From NCBI RefSeq assembly GCF_043290135.1, contig NW_027464603.1:806001-870000 (forward strand): 64,000 bases of DNA, in the 5' to 3' direction. The DNA is from Rhipicephalus microplus (Eukaryota > Arthropoda > Arachnida > Ixodida > Ixodidae). Of the stretch, positions 1 to 14,800 are shown piece by piece (position 1 is the first letter of the stretch; each line of letters begins with the position of its first letter). Below the pieces are notes generated by a model. It ran no database searches. It worked only from the letters and a program-made list of their open reading frames with translations, and was not told where the DNA came from. The position numbers were made by a program, and so were the translations under genes.

Positions 1-1477
1 ACTAGAAATACCACAACCACAGACTCAACAACTAGAGACTCCACAACCAAAAACTCCACAACTAGAAACTCCACAACTAGAAACTCCGTAACTAGAAACC
101 CAGCAACTAGAAACTCCACAACTAGGAACTCCACACCTATAATTTCCACAACTTGAAACTCCACAACTAGAAACTCAACAACTAGAAACTCCACACCTAG
201 AAACTCCACAACTAGAAACTCCACAACTAGAAACTTCACAACTAGAAACTATGCAAGTAGAAACTCCGCAACTAGAAACTCCACAACTAGAAACTCTGCA
301 ACTAGAAACTCCGCAACTAGAAACTCCACAGCTAGAAACTCCACAACTAGAAACTCCACAACTAGAAACTCCACGACTAGAGACTCCACACCTAGAGACT
401 CCGCAACTTGAAACTCCACAACTAGAGACTCCATAACTAGGAACTCCACAACTAGAAACTCCACAACTACAGACTCCACAACTACAAACTCCACAACTAG
501 AAACTCCACAACCGGAAACTCCGCAACTAGAAACTCCGCAACTAGAAACTCCTCAACTAGAAATTCCACAACCAGAGACTCCATAACTAGGAACTCCACA
601 ACTATAAACTCCACAACCAGAAACTCCGCAACTAGAAACTCCACAACTAGAAATTCCACAACCAGAGACTCAACAACTAGAGACTCCCCAACTAAAAACT
701 CCACAACTAGAAACTCCACAACTAGAAACTTCACAACTAGAAACTCCGCAACTAGAAACCAAGCAACTAGAAACTCCACAACTAGGGACTACACACCTAT
801 AAATTCCACAACTTGAAACTCCACAACTAGAAACTCAACAACTAGAGACTCCACACCTAGAAACTCCGCAACTAGAAACTCCACAGCTAGAAACTCCACA
901 ACTAGAAACTCCACAACTAGAAACTCCACAACTAGAGACTCCACAACTAGAGGCTCCGCAACTAGAAACTTCACAGCTAGAAACTCTGCAACTAGAAACT
1001 CCGCAACTAGAGACTCCGCAACTAGAAACTCCACAACTAGAAACTCCGCAACTAGAAGCTCCGCAACTAGAAACTCCACAGCTAGAACGTCCGCAACTAG
1101 AAACTCTGCAACTAGAAACTCCACGACTAGAAACTCCACGACTAGAAACTCCACAACTAGAAACTCCACAACTAGAAACTCCACAACTAGAGACTCCACA
1201 ACTAGAGACTCCGCAACTAAAAACTCCACAGCTAGAAACTCCGCAACTAGAAACTCCGCAACTAGAATCTCCACAACTAGAGAGTCCACAGCTATAAACT
1301 CCACAACTTGAAACTCTGCAACTCAAAACTCTGCAACTAGAAAATCCCCAACTAGAAACTACACAACTAGAATCTCCGCAACTCAAAACTCCGCAACTAC
1401 AAAATCCACAACTAGGAACTTGACAATTGGGAACTCCGCAACTAGAAAATCTACAACTAGAAACTCGAAAACTAAAA

Positions 1478-1495
1478 ACTCCAACTAGAAACTCC
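1478..1495 (+). repeat. 13-bp shortened unit AAAACTCCAACTAG
   Basis: Here the unit loses two bases (CTCCAACTAG in place of CTCCACAACTAG). The same shortened unit recurs near 4657, 7757, 13191, 17667, 23074, 26173, 29075, 32147, 34481, 39677, 42372, 45787, 49722, 51726, 58602 and 61279. It is followed by a run of near-consensus units. Because it is not a multiple of three, it switches every reading frame and ends many of the spurious open frames. Confidence 0.85.
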
Positions 1496-1687
1496 ACAAC
1501 TAGAAACTCCACAACTAGAAACTCCACAACTAGACACTTTGCAACTAGAAACTCCAAAACTGGACACTCCACAACTAAAAACTCCGCAACTAGAAACTCC
1601 ACGGCTAGACACTCCACAACTTGAGACTCCGCAATGACAGACTCTGCAACGAGAAACTCTGCAACTAGAAACTGCACAGCTAGAAAC

Positions 1688-1707
1688 TTGCAACTCGAAA
1701 CTCTGCT
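1688..1707 (+). repeat. Off-length marker unit TTGCAACTCG (oldest form)
   Basis: A unit shortened by one base (AACTTGCAACTCG) is followed by CTCTGCTAC. This form occurs at 1688, 7966 and 17878. A derived form, ATTGCAAATCG, is at 13399, 23282, 26381, 29283 and 34689. A further derived form, with CTCTTCTAC downstream, is at 36817 and 55741 only. The nested pattern gives a relative order of duplication events. Confidence 0.85.
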
Positions 1708-3805
1708 ACTAGAAACTCCACAGCTAGAACGTCCGCAACTAGAAACTCTGCAACTAGAAACTCCGCAACTATGATCTCCACAGCTAGAAACTCCGCAACT
1801 AGAAACTCAACAACTGGAAACTCCACAACTAAAAACTCCACAACTAGTAACTCCACAACTAGAAACTCCGCAACTAGAAACCAAGCAACTAGAAACTCCA
1901 CAACTAGGAACTACACACCTATAAATTCCACAACTTGAAACTCCACAACTAGAAACTCAACAACTAGAGACTCCACACCTAGAAACTCTGCAACTAGAAA
2001 CTCCACAACTAGAAACTTCATAACTAGAAACTATGCAACTAGAAACTCTGCAACTAGAAACTCCACAGCTAGAACGTCCGCAACTAGAAACTCTGCAACT
2101 AGAAACTCCGCAACTAGAATCTCCACAGCTAGAAACTCCGCAACTAGAAACTCCACAACTAGAAACTCCACAACTAGAGACTCCACAACTAGTGGCTCCG
2201 CAACTAGAAACTTCACAGCTAGAAACTCTGCAACTAGAAACTCCGCAACTAGAGACTCCGCAACTAGAAACTCCAGAACTAGAAACTCCTCAACTAGAAG
2301 CTCCGCAACTAGAAACTCCACAGCTAGAAAGTCCGCAACTAGAAACTCTGCAACTAGAAACTCCACGACTAAAACTCCACAACTAGAAACTCCACAACTT
2401 GAAATACCACAACTAGATACTCCGCAACTACAAATTCCACAACTAGAAACTCCCCAACTAGAAACTCCATAACTAGGAACTCCGCAACCAGAAACTCCAC
2501 AACTAGAGAGTCCATAACTAGGAACTCCACAACTAGAAACCCCACAGCTACAGACTCCACAACAAGAAACTCCACAACTAGAAACTCCACAACTTGAAAC
2601 ACCACAACTAGATACTCCACAACTACAAATTCCACAAATAGACACTCCAAATTTAGAAACTCCGCAACTAGAAACTCGGCAACTTGAAACTCCACAACTA
2701 CAGTCTCCATAACTAGGAACTCCACAACTAGAAACTCCACAACTACAGACTCCACAACTACAAACTTCGCAACTAGAAACTACACAACCAGAAACTCCGC
2801 AACTAGAAACTCCACAACTAGAAATTCCACAACCAGAGACTCAACAACTAGGAAATCCGCAACTAGAAACTCCACAGCTAGAAACTCCACAACTTGAGAC
2901 TTCGCAACTAGAAACTCGGCAACTAAAAACTTAACAACTAGAAACTCCACAACTAGAAACTCCAAACCTAGAAACTCCACAACTTGAAACACCACAACTA
3001 GATACTCCACAACTACAAATTCCACAACTAGAAACTCCAAATTTAGAAACTCCAAATTTAGAAACTCCGCAACTTGAAACTCCACAACTAGAGACTCCAT
3101 AACTGGGAACTCCACAACTAGAAACTCCACAACTACAGACTCCACAACTACAAACTTCACAACTACAAACTCCACAACAAGAAACTCCGCAACTAGAAAC
3201 TCCACAACTAGAAATTCCACAACCAGAGACTCAACAACTAGAGACTCCACAACCAAAAACTCCACAACTAGAAACTCCACAACTAGAAACTCCGCAACTA
3301 GAAACTCTGCAACTTGAAACTCCACAACTAGAAACTCCACAACTACAGACTCCACAACTACAAACTTCACAACTAGAAACTACACAACCAGAAACTCCGC
3401 AACTAGAAACTCCACAACTAGAAATTCCACAACCAGAGACTCAACAACTAGAAACTCCGCAACTAGAAACTCCACAGCTAGAAACACCACAACTTGAGAC
3501 TTCGCAACTTGAAACTCGGCAACTAAAACTCAACAACTAGAAACTCCACAACTAGAAACTCCACAACTAGAAACTCCACAACTTGAAACACCACAACTAG
3601 ATACTCCACAACTACAAATTCCACAACTAGAAACTCCAAATTTAGAAACTCCGCAACTAGAAACTCCACAACTTGAAACTCCACAACTAGAGAATCCATA
3701 ACTAGGAACTCCACAACTAGAAACTCCACAACTACAGACTCCACAACTACAAACTTCACAACTACAAACTCCACAACCAGAAACTCCGCAACTAGAAACT
3801 CCACA

Positions 3806-4383
3806 ACTAGAAATACCACAACCACAGACTCAACAACTAGAGACTCCACAACCAAAAACTCCACAACTAGAAACTCCACAACTAGAAACTCCGTAACTAG
3901 AAACCCAGCAACTAGAAACTCCACCACTAGGAACTCCACACCTATAAATTCCACAACTTGAAACTCCACAACTAGAAACTCAACAACTAGAAACTCCACA
4001 CCTAGAAACTCCACAACTAGAAACTCCACAACTAGAAACTTCACAACTAGAAACTATGCAAGTAGAAACTCCGCAACTAGAAACTCCACAACTAGAAACT
4101 CTGCAACTAGAAACTCCGCAACTAGAAACTCCACAGCTAGAAACTCCAAAACTAGAAACTCCACAACTAGAAACTCCACGACTAGAGACTCCACACCTAG
4201 AGACTCCGCAACTTGAAACTCCACAACTAGAGACTCCATAACTAGGAACTCCACAACTAGAAACTCCACAACTACAGACTCCACAACTACGAACTCCACA
4301 ACTAGAAACTCCACAACCGGAAAATCCGCAACTAGAAACTCCGCAACTAGAAACTCCACAACTAGAAATTCCACAACCAGAGA
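3806..4383 (+). repeat. Higher-order block A, copy 2 (truncated)
   Basis: This stretch matches positions 1 to about 570 unit by unit at offset 3,805, with scattered single-base differences (for example CCACC for CCACA near 3923). The match fails around 4360-4384, where the first copy continues with CCAGAGACTCCATAAC and this one with CCAGAGACTCAACAAC. Downstream, 4565-4725 instead resembles 1390-1550 at offset 3,175, including the TTGGGAACTCC and AAAACTCCAACTAG irregular units. The copy was therefore broken or recombined after duplication. Boundaries are accurate to about one or two units. Confidence 0.8.
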
Positions 4384-6120
4384 CTCAACAACTTGAGACT
4401 CTACAACTAAAAACTCCACAGCTAGAAACTCCACAACTAGAAACTCCGCAACTAGAAACCCAGCAACTAGAAACTCCACAACAAGAAACTCCACAACTAG
4501 AAACTCCACAACTTGAAACACCACAACTAGATACTCCACAACTACAAATTCCACAACTAGAAACTCCGCAACTACAAAATCCACAACTAGAAACTTCATA
4601 ATTGGGAACTCCGCAACTAGAAAATCTACAACTAGAAACTCGGAAACTGAAAACTCCAACTAGAAACTCCACAACTAGAAACTCCACAACTAAAAACTCC
4701 ACAACTAGACACTTCGCAACTAGAAACTCCACAACTAGACACACCACAACTAGAAACTATGCAACTAGAAACTCCGCAACTAGAAACTCCACAACTAGAA
4801 ACTCCACAGCTAGAAACTCCACAACTAGAAACTCCACAACTAGAAACTCCACAACTAGAGACTCCACAACTAGAGACTCCGCAACTTGAAACTCCACAAC
4901 TAGAGACTCCATAACTAGGAACTCCACAACTAGAAACTCCGCAACTAAAAACTCCACAACTAGAAATTCCACAACCAGAGACTCAACAACTAGAAACCCC
5001 ACACCTATAAATTCCACAACTTGAAAATCCACAACTAGAAACTCAACAACTAGAAACTCCACACCTAGAAACTCCACAACTAGAAACTCCACAACTAGAA
5101 ACTCCACAACTAGAAACTATGCAACTAGAAACTCCACAGCTAGAGACTCCATAACTAGGAACTCCACAACTAGAAACTCCAAAACTACAAACTCCACAAC
5201 TACAAACTCCACAACTAGAAACTCCGCAAATAGAATCTCCACAACTAGAAACTCCGCAACTAGAAACTCCACAGCTAGAAACTCCACAACTTGAGACTTC
5301 GCAACTAGAAACTCGGCAACTAGAAACTCAACAACTAGAAACTCCACAACTAAAAACTCCACAACTAGAAACACCACAACTAGATACTCCACAACTACAA
5401 ATTCCACAACTAGAAACTCCAAATTTAGAAACTCCGCAACTAGAAACTCCGCAAATTGAAACTCTACTACTAGAGACTCCATAACTAGGAACTCCACAAC
5501 TAGAAACTCCACAACCAGAAACTCCGCAACTAGAAACTCCACAACTAGAAATTCCACAACCAGAGACTCAACAACTAGAGACTCCCCAACTAAAAACTGC
5601 ACAACTAGAAACTCCACAACTAGAAACCAAGCAACTAGAAACTCCACAACTAGGAACTACACACCTCTAAATTCCACAACTTGAAACTCCACAACTAGAA
5701 ACTCAACAACTAGAGACTCCACACCTAGAAACTCTGCAACTAGAAACTCCACAACTAGAAACTTCATAACTAGAAACTATGCAACTAGAAACTCTGCAAC
5801 TAGAAACTCCACAGCTAGAACGTCCGCAACTAAAAACTCTGCAACTAGAAACTCCGCAACTAGAATCTCCACAGATAGAAACTCCACAACTAGAAACTCC
5901 ACAACTAGAAACTCCACAACTAGAGACTCCACAACTAGAGGCTCCGCAACTAGAAACTTCACAGCTAGAAACTCTGCAACTAGAAACTCCGAAACTAGAG
6001 ACTCCGCAACTAGAAACTCCACAACTAGAAACTCCACAACTAGAAGCTCCGCAACTAGAAACTCCACAGCTAGAACGTCCGCAACTAGAAACTCTGCAAC
6101 TAGAAACTCCACGACTAGAA
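4384..6120 (+). repeat. Mosaic linker of 15-bp units between blocks A and B
   Basis: This region is all 15-bp units but no single large-block match covers it. About 4565-4725 matches the 1.4-kb region of block A at offset 3,175. About 5650-6110 matches 1900-2370 at offset 3,746, including the run of CTCTGC-type units and the CTAGAACGTCCGC unit. The left breakpoint of the 9.9-kb duplication falls at about 6121. No gene or unique sequence is present. Confidence 0.75.
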
Positions 6121-6366
6121 ACTCCACAACTAGAAACTCCACAACTTGAAATACCACAACTAGATACTCCGCAACTACAAATTCCACAACTAGAAACTCC
6201 CCAACTAGAAACTCCATAACTAGAAACTCCGCAACCAGAAACTCCACAACTAGAGACTCCATAACTAGGAACTCCAGAACTAGAAACTCCACAGCTACAG
6301 ACTCCACAACTACAGACTCCACAACTAGAAACTCCACAGCTAGAGACTCCACAACTAGAAACTCCA

Positions 6367-6396
6367 CAAATACGAACCCCACAAATACGAACCCCG
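6367..6396 (+). repeat. Tandem doublet of the CpG-bearing variant unit CAAATACGAACCCCA
   Basis: Two adjacent units, CAAATACGAACCCCA and CAAATACGAACCCCG, form a 30-bp marker. The same doublet is at 8449, 10874, 13883, 16264, 18361, 20786, 23721, 26865, 29767, 32271, 35173, 37301 and 56225. A derived form with ACGAGCCCCGCCAC is at 40145, 42794, 46105, 52192, 59069 and 61748. A third form, with CCAAAAATACGAACCCAGC, is near 11733, 21623, 31465, 38999 and 57923. These forms map neatly onto the large blocks and serve as natural landmarks. Confidence 0.9.
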
Positions 6397-8811
6397 CAAC
6401 TAGAAGCTCCATAACTAGAAACTCCGCAACTAGAAACTCCACAACTTGAGACTTCGCAACTAGAAACTCCACAACTAGAAACTCAACAACTAGAAACTCC
6501 ACACCTAGAAACTCCACAACTAGAAACTCCACAACTAGAAACTATGCAACTAGAAACTCCACAGCTAGAGACTCCATAACTAGGAACTCCACAACTAGAA
6601 ACTCCAAAACTACAAACTCCACAACTACAAACTCCACAACTAGAAACTCCGCAAATAGAAACTCCACAACTAGAAAGTCCACAACAAGAAACTCCACAAC
6701 TAGAAACTCCACAACTAGAGAGTCCACAACTAGATACTCCACAACTACAAATTCCACATCTAGAAACTCCAAATTAAGAAACTCCGCAACTAGAAACTCC
6801 GCAACTAGAAACTCCGCAACTAGAAACTCCACAACTAGAAATTCCACAACCAGAGACTCCATAACTAGGAACTCCACAACTAGAAACTCCACAACCAGAA
6901 ACTCCGCAACTAGAAACTCCACAACTAGAAATTCCACAACCAGAGACTCAACAACTAGAGACTCCCCAACTAAAAACTCCACAACTAGAAACTCCACAAC
7001 TAGAAACTTCACAACTAGAAACTCCGCAACTAGAAACCAAGCAACTAGAAACTCCACAACTAGGAACTACACACCTATAAATTCCACAACTTGAAACTCC
7101 ACAACTAGAAACTCAACAACTAGAGACTCCACACCTAGAAACGCCGCAACTAGAAACTCCACAGCTAGAAACTCCACAACTAGAAACTCCACAACTAGAA
7201 ACTCCACAACTAGAGACTCCACAACTAGAGGCTCCGCAACTAGAAACTTCACAGCTAGAAACTCTGAAACTAGAAACTCCGCAACTAGAGACTCCGCAAC
7301 TAGAAACTCCACAACTAGAAATTCCGCAACTAGAAGCTCCGCAACTAGAAACTCCACAGCTAGAACGTCCGCAACTAGAAACTCTGCAACTAGAAACTCC
7401 ACGACTAGAAACTCCACGACTAGAAACTCCACAACTAGAAACTCCACAACTAGAAACTCCACAACTAGAGACTCCACAACTAGAGACTCCGCAACTAAAA
7501 ACTCCACAGCTAGATCCCCGCAACTAGAAACTCCGCAACTAGAATCTCCACAACTAGAGAGTCCACAGCTATAAACTCCACAACTTGAAACTCTGCAACT
7601 CAAAACTCTGCAACTAGAAAATCCCCAACTAGAAACTACACAACTAGACTCTCCGCAACTCAAAACTCCGCAACTACAAAATCCACAACTAGAAACTTGA
7701 CAATTGGGAACTCCGCAACTAGAAAATCTACAACTAGAAACTCGAAAACTAAAAACTCCAACTAGAAACTCCACAACTAGAAACTCCACAACTAGAAACT
7801 CCACAACGAGACACTTTGCAACTAGAAACTCCACAACTAGACACTCCACAACTAGAAAACTCCGCAACTAGAAACTCCACGGCTAGACACTCCACAACTT
7901 GAGACTCCGCAATGACAGACTCCGCTACGAGAAACTCTGCAACTAGAAACTGCACAGCTAGAAACTTGCAACTCGAAACTCTGCTACTAGAAACTCCGCA
8001 ACTAGAAACTCCACAGCTACAAACTCCACAATTAGAAACTCCACAACTAGAGACTCCACAACTAGAAACTCCATGACTAGAAACTCCAGAATTAGAAACT
8101 CCTCAGCTAGAAACTCCACAACTTGAGACTTTGCAACTAGAAACTCGGCAACTAGAAACTTAACAAATAGAAACTCCACAACTAGAAACTTCACAACTAG
8201 AAACTCCACAACTTGAAACACCACAACTAGATACCCCGCAACTACAAATTCCACAACTAGAAACTCCACAACTAGAAACTCCACAACTAGAAACTCCATA
8301 ACTAGAATCTCCGCAACTAGAAACTCCACAACTAGAGAGTCCATAACTAGGAACTCCACAACTAGAAACTCCACAGCTACAGACTCCACAACTACAGACT
8401 CCAAAACTAGAAACTCCACAGCTAGAGACTCCACAACTAGAAACTCCACAAATACGAACCCCACAAATACGAACCCCGCAACTAGAAGCTCCATAACTAG
8501 AAACTCCGCAACTAGAAACTCCACAACTTGAGACTTCGCAACTAGAAACTCCACAACAAGAAACACCACAACTAGAGACTCCACAACTACAAACTCCACA
8601 ACAAGAAACTCCACAACTACGAACCTCACAACTAGAAACTCCAACACTAGAAACCCCACAACTTGGGACTTCGCAACTAGAAACTCCATAACTTGAGACT
8701 TCGCAACTAGAAACTCGGCAACTAGAAACTCCCCAACTAGCAACTCCACAACTAGAAACTCCACAAATTGAAACACCACAACTAGATACTCCACAACTAC
8801 AAATTCCACAA

Positions 8812-8823
8812 CTAGATCCGCAA
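8812..8823 (+). repeat. 12-bp shortened unit CAACTAGATCCG
   Basis: Three bases are missing from the unit (CTAGATCCGC in place of CTAGAAACTCCGC). The same event is seen at about 18724, 27184 and 32590, which are equivalent positions in the block B and block D copies, so one ancestral deletion was copied by later duplications. A related shortened unit, CTAGATCCCC, is at 7510 and 17422. Confidence 0.8.
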
Positions 8824-11800
8824 CTAGAAACTCCGCAACTAGAAACTCCACAACTAGAGACTCCATAACTTGAAACACCACAACTAGATACTCCACAACT
8901 ACAAATTCCACATCTAGAAACTCCAAATTTAGAAACTCCGCAACTGGAAACTCCGCAACTTGAAACTCCACAACTAGAGACTCCATAACTAGGAATTCCA
9001 CAACTAGAAACTCCACAACTACAGACTCCACAACTACAAACTCCACAACTAGAAACTCCACAACCGGAAACTCCGCAACTAGAAACTCCGCAACTAGAAA
9101 CTCCCCAACTAGAAATTCCACAACCAGAGACTCGACAACTTGAGACTCCACAACTAAAAACTCCACAGCTAGAAACTCCACAACTAGAAACTCCGCAACT
9201 AGAAACCCAGCAACTAGAAACTCCACAACAAGAAACTCCACAACTAGAAACTCCACAACTTGAAACACCACAACTAGATACTCCACAACTACAAATTCCA
9301 CAACTAGACATTCCAAATTTAGAAACTCCGCAACTAGAAACTCCGCAACTTGAAACTATGCAACTAGAAACTCCACAGCTAGAGACTCCATAACTAGGAA
9401 CTCCACAACTAGAAACTCCAAAACTACAAACTCCACATCTACAAACTCCAAATTTAGAAACTCCACAACTAGAAACTCCGCAACTTGAAACTCCCCAACT
9501 AGAGACTCCATAACTAGGAACTCTACAACTAAAAACTCCACAACTACAAACTCCACAACTAGAAACTCCGCAAATAGAAACTCCACAACTAGAAATTTCA
9601 CAACCAGAGACTCAACAACTTGAGACTCCACAAATAAAAACTCCACAACTAGAAACTCCACAACTAGACACTTCGCAACTAGAAACTCCACAACTAGAGA
9701 CTCCACTAGAAAACTCCGCAACTAGAAACTCCACAACTACGAACCTCACAACTTGAAACTCCACAACTAGAAACTCCGCAACTAGAAACTCCACAGCTAG
9801 AAACTCCACAACTTGAGACTTCGCAACTAGAAACTCGGCAACTAGAAACTCAACAACTAGAAACTCCACAACTAAAAACTCCACAACTAGAAACACCACA
9901 ACTAGATACTCCACAACTACAAATTCCACAACTAGAAACTCCAAATTTAGAAACTCCGCAAATTGAAACTCTACTACTAGAGACTCCATAACTAGGAACT
10001 CCACAACTAGAAACTCCACAACCAGAAACTCCGCAACTAGAAACTCCACAACTAGAAATTCCACAACCAGTGACTCAACAACTAGAGACTCCCCAACTAA
10101 AAACTCCACAACTAGAAACTCCACAACTAGAAACTCCACAACTAGAAACTCCGCAACTAGAAACCAAGCAACTAGAAACTCCACAACTAGGAACTACACA
10201 CCTATAAATTCCACAACTTGAAACTCCACAACTAGAAACTCAGCAACTAGAGACTCCACACCTAGAAACTCTGCAACTAGAAACTCCACAACTAGAAACT
10301 TCATAACTAGAAACTATGCAACTAGAAACTCTGCAACTAGAAACTCCACAGCTAGAACGTCCGCAACTAGAAACTCTGCAACTAGAAACTCCGCAACTAG
10401 AATCTCCACAGCTAGAAACTCCACAACTAGAAACTCCGCAACTAGAAACTCCACAACTAGAGACTCCACAACTAGAGGCTCCGCAACTAGAAACTTCACA
10501 GCTAGAAACTCTGCAACTAGAAACTCCGCAACTAGAGACTTCGCAACTAGAAACTCCACAACTAGAAACTCCACAACTAGAAGCTCCGCAACTAGAAACT
10601 CCACACCTAGAACGTCCGCAACTAGAAACTCCACGACTAGAAACTCCACAACTAGAAACTCCACAACTTGAAATACCACAACTAGATACTCCGCAACTAC
10701 AAATTCCACAACTAGAAACTCCCCAACTAGAAACTCCATAACTAGAAACTCCGCAACCAGAAACTCCACAACTAGAGACTCCATAACTAGGAACTCCACA
10801 ACTAGAAACTCCACAGCTACAGACTCCACAACTAGAAACTCCACAGCTAGAGACTCCACAACTAGAAACTCCACAAATACGAACCCCACAAATACGAACC
10901 CCGCAACTAGAAGCTCCATAACTAGAAACTCCGCAACTAGAAACTCCACAACTTGAGACTTCGCAACTAGAAACTCCACAACTAGAAACACCACAACTAG
11001 AGACTCCACAACTACAAACTCCACAACTAGAAACTCCACAACTACGAACCTCACAGCTAGAAACTCCAACACTAGAAACTCCACAACTTGAGACTTCGCA
11101 ACTAGAAACTCGGCAACTAGAAACTCCCCAACTAGAAACTCCACAACTAGAAACTCCACAACTAGAAACTCCGCAACTAGAAACTCCACAACTAGAAATT
11201 CCACAACCAGAGACTCCATAACTAGGAACTCCACAACTAGAAACTCCACAACCAGAAACTCCGCAACTAGAAACTCCACAACTAGAAATTCCCCAACCAG
11301 AGACTCAACAACTAGAGACTCCCCAACTAAAAACTCCACAACTAGAAACTCCACAACTAGAAACTTCACAACTAGAAACTCCGCAACTAGAAACCAAGGA
11401 ACTAGAAACTCCACAACTAGGAACTACACACCTATAAATTCCACAACTTGAAACTCCACAACTAGAAACTCAACAACTAGAGACTCCACACCTAGAAACT
11501 CTGCAACTAGAAACTCCACAACTAGAAACTTCATAACTAGAAACTATGCAACTAGAAACTCTGCAACTAGAAACTCCACAGCTAGAACGTCCGCAACTAG
11601 AAACTCTGCAACTAGAAACTCCGCAACTAGAAACTCCACAGCTAGAAACTCCACAACTAGACACTCCACAACTAGAAAACTCCGCAACTAGAAACTCCAC
11701 GGCTAGACACTCCACAATTAGAAACTCCACAAATACAAACCCCAAAAATACGAACCCAGCAACTAGAAGCTCCATAACTAGAAACTCTGCAACTAGAAAC

Positions 11801-14800
11801 TCCACAACTTGAGACTTCACACCTAGAAACTCCACAACTAGAAACACCACAACCAGAGACTCCACAACTACAAACTCCACAACTAGAAACTCCACAACTA
11901 CGAACCTCACAACTAGAAACTCCAACACTAGAAACTCCACAACTTGAGACTTCGCAACTAGAAACTCGGCAACTAGAAACTCCCCAACTAGAAACTCCAC
12001 AACTAGAAACTCCACAAATTGAAACACCACAACTAGATACTCCACAACTACAAATTCCACAACTAGAAACTCCACAACTAAAAAATCCGCAACTAGAAAC
12101 TCCGCAACTAGAAACTCCACAACTAGAGACTCCATAACTTGAAACACCACAACTAGATACTCCACAACTACAAATTCCACATCTAGAAACTCCAAATTTA
12201 GAAACTCCGCAACTAGAAACTCCGCAACTTGAAACTCCACAACAGAGACTCCCTAACTAGGAATTCCACAACTAGAAACTCCACAACTACAGACTCCACA
12301 ACTATAAACTCCACAACTAGAAACTCCCCAACCGGAAACTACGCAACTAGAAACTCCGCAACTAGAAACTCCACAACTTGAAACTATGCAACTAGAAACT
12401 CCACAGCTAGAGACTCCATAACAGGAACTCCACAACTAGAAACTCCAAAACTACAAACTCCACAACTACAAACTCCAAATTTAGAAACTCCACAACTAGA
12501 AACTCCGCAACTTGAAACTCCACAACTAGAGACTCCATAACTAGGAACTCCACAACTAAAAACTCCACAACTACAAACTCCACAACTAGAAACTCCGCAA
12601 ATAGAAACTCCACAACTAGAAATTCCACAACCAGAGACTCAACAGCTTGAGCCTCCACAAATAAAAACTCCACAACTAGAAACTCCACAACTAGACACTT
12701 CGCAACTAGAAACTCCACAACTAGAGACTCCACTAGAAAACTCCGCAACTAGAAACTCCACAACTACGAACCTCACAACTTGAAACTCCACAACTAGAAA
12801 CTCCGCAACTAGAAACTCCACAGCTAGAAACTTCACAACTTGAGACTTCGCAACTAGAAACTCGGCAACTAGAAACTCAACAACTAGAAACTCCACAACT
12901 AAAAACTCCAAACTAGAAATTCCACAACTAGAAACTCCAAATTTAGAAACTCCGCAACTAGAAACTCCACAACTAGAATCTCCACAACTAGAGAGTCCAC
13001 AGCTATAAACTCCACAACTTGAAACTCTGCAACTCGAAACTCGGCAACTAGAAAATCCCCAACTAGAAACTACACAACTATAATCTCCGCAACTCAAAAC
13101 TCCGCAACTACAAAATCCACAACTAGAAACTTGACAATTGGGAACTCCGCAACTAGAAAATCTACAACTAGAAACTGGAAAACTAAAAACTCCAACTAGA
13201 AACTCCACAACTAGAAACTCCACAACTAGAAACTCCACAACTAGACACTTTGCAACTAGAAACTCCACAACTAGACACTCCACAACTAGAAAACTCCGCA
13301 ACTAGAAACTCCACGGCTAGACACTCCACAACTTGAGACTCCGCAATGACAGACTCCGCAACGAGAAACTCTGCAACTAGTAACTGCACAGCTAGAAAAT
13401 TGCAAATCGAAACTCTGCTACTAGAAACTCCGCAACTAGAAACTCCACAGCTACAAACTCCACAATTAGAAACTCCACAACTAGAGACTCCACAACTAGA
13501 AACTCCATGACTAGAAACTCCAGAATTAGAAACTCCACAGCTAGAAACTCCACAACTTGAGACTTTGCAACTAGAAACTCGGCAACTGGAAACTTAACAA
13601 ATAGAAACTCCACAACTAGAAACTTCACAACTAGAAACTCCACAACTTGAAACACCACAACTAGATACCCCACAACTACAAATTCCACAACTAGAAACTC
13701 CACAACTAGAAACTCCACAACTAGAAACTCCATAACTAGAATCTCCGCAACTAGAAACTCCACAACTAGAGAGTCCATAACTTGGAACTCCACAACTAGA
13801 AACTCCACAGCTACAGACTCCACAACTACAGACTCCAAAACTAGAAACTCCACAGCTAGAGACTCCACAACTAGAAACTCCACAAATACGAACCCCACAA
13901 ATACGAACCCCGCAACTAGAAGCTCCATAACTAGAAACTCCGCAACTAGAAACTCCACAACTTGAGACTTCGCAACTAGAAACTCCACAACTAGAAACAC
14001 CACAACTAGAGACTCCACAACTACAAACTCCACAACTAGAAACTCCACAACTAGAAACTATGCAACTAGAAACTCCACAGCTAGAGACTCCATAACTAGG
14101 AACTCCACAACTAGAAACTCCAAAACTACAAACTCCACAACTACAAACTCCACAACTAGAAACTCCGCAAATAGAAACTCCACAACTAGAAATTCCACAA
14201 CCAGAGACTCCATAACTAGGAACTGCACAACTAAAAACTCCACAACTACAAACTCCACAACTAGAAACTCCGCAAATAGAAACTCCACAACTAGAAATTC
14301 CACAACCAGAGACTCAACAGCTTGAGACTCCACAAATCAAAACTCCACAACTAGAAACTCCACAACTAGACACTTCGCAACTAGAAACTCCACAACTAGA
14401 GACTCCACTAGAAAACTCCGCAACTAGAAACTCCACAACTACGAACCTCACAACTTGAAACTCCACAACTAGAAACTCCGCAACTAGAAACTCCACAGCT
14501 AGAAACTCCACAACTTGAGACTTCGCAACTAGAAACTCGGCAACTAGAAACTCAACAACTAGAAACTCCACAACTAAAAACTCCACAACTGGAAACACCA
14601 CAACTAGATACTCCACAACTACAAATTCCACAACTAAAAACTCCAAATTTAGAAACTCCGCAACTAGAAACTCCGCAAATTGAAACTCTACTACTAGAGA
14701 CTCCATAACTAGGAACTCCACAACTAGAAACTCCACAACCAGAAACTCCGCAACTAGAAACTCCACAACTAGAAATTCCACAACCAGTGACTCAACAACT

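Larger units (their letters stand above)
1..3805 (+). repeat. Higher-order block A, copy 1 (3,805-bp period, left end off window)
   Basis: The first bases of the window, with the rare unit variants AGAAATACC and CCACAGACTC, reappear in the same order at 3806, giving a period of 3,805 bp. The block contains a CTG-rich stretch around 960-1120, a group with off-length units (about 1482-1690) carrying the marker CCGCAATGACAG near 1631, and units with AAATTTAG near 2650 and 3040-3060. The true left boundary lies outside the window. Parts of this block are also related to later blocks: about 1900-2370 resembles 5650-6110 (offset 3,746), and 835-1677 resembles 7113-7955. It therefore looks like an older, more scrambled part of the array. 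Confidence 0.85.

Noticed and set aside
1418..1440. TTGACAATTGGGAAC read as a bacterial -35 promoter element
   Set aside because: TTGACA here is a chance variant (CTTGACAATTGG) repeated at equivalent positions such as 7698 and 13132. There is no matching -10 element or gene downstream, and the context is satellite DNA.
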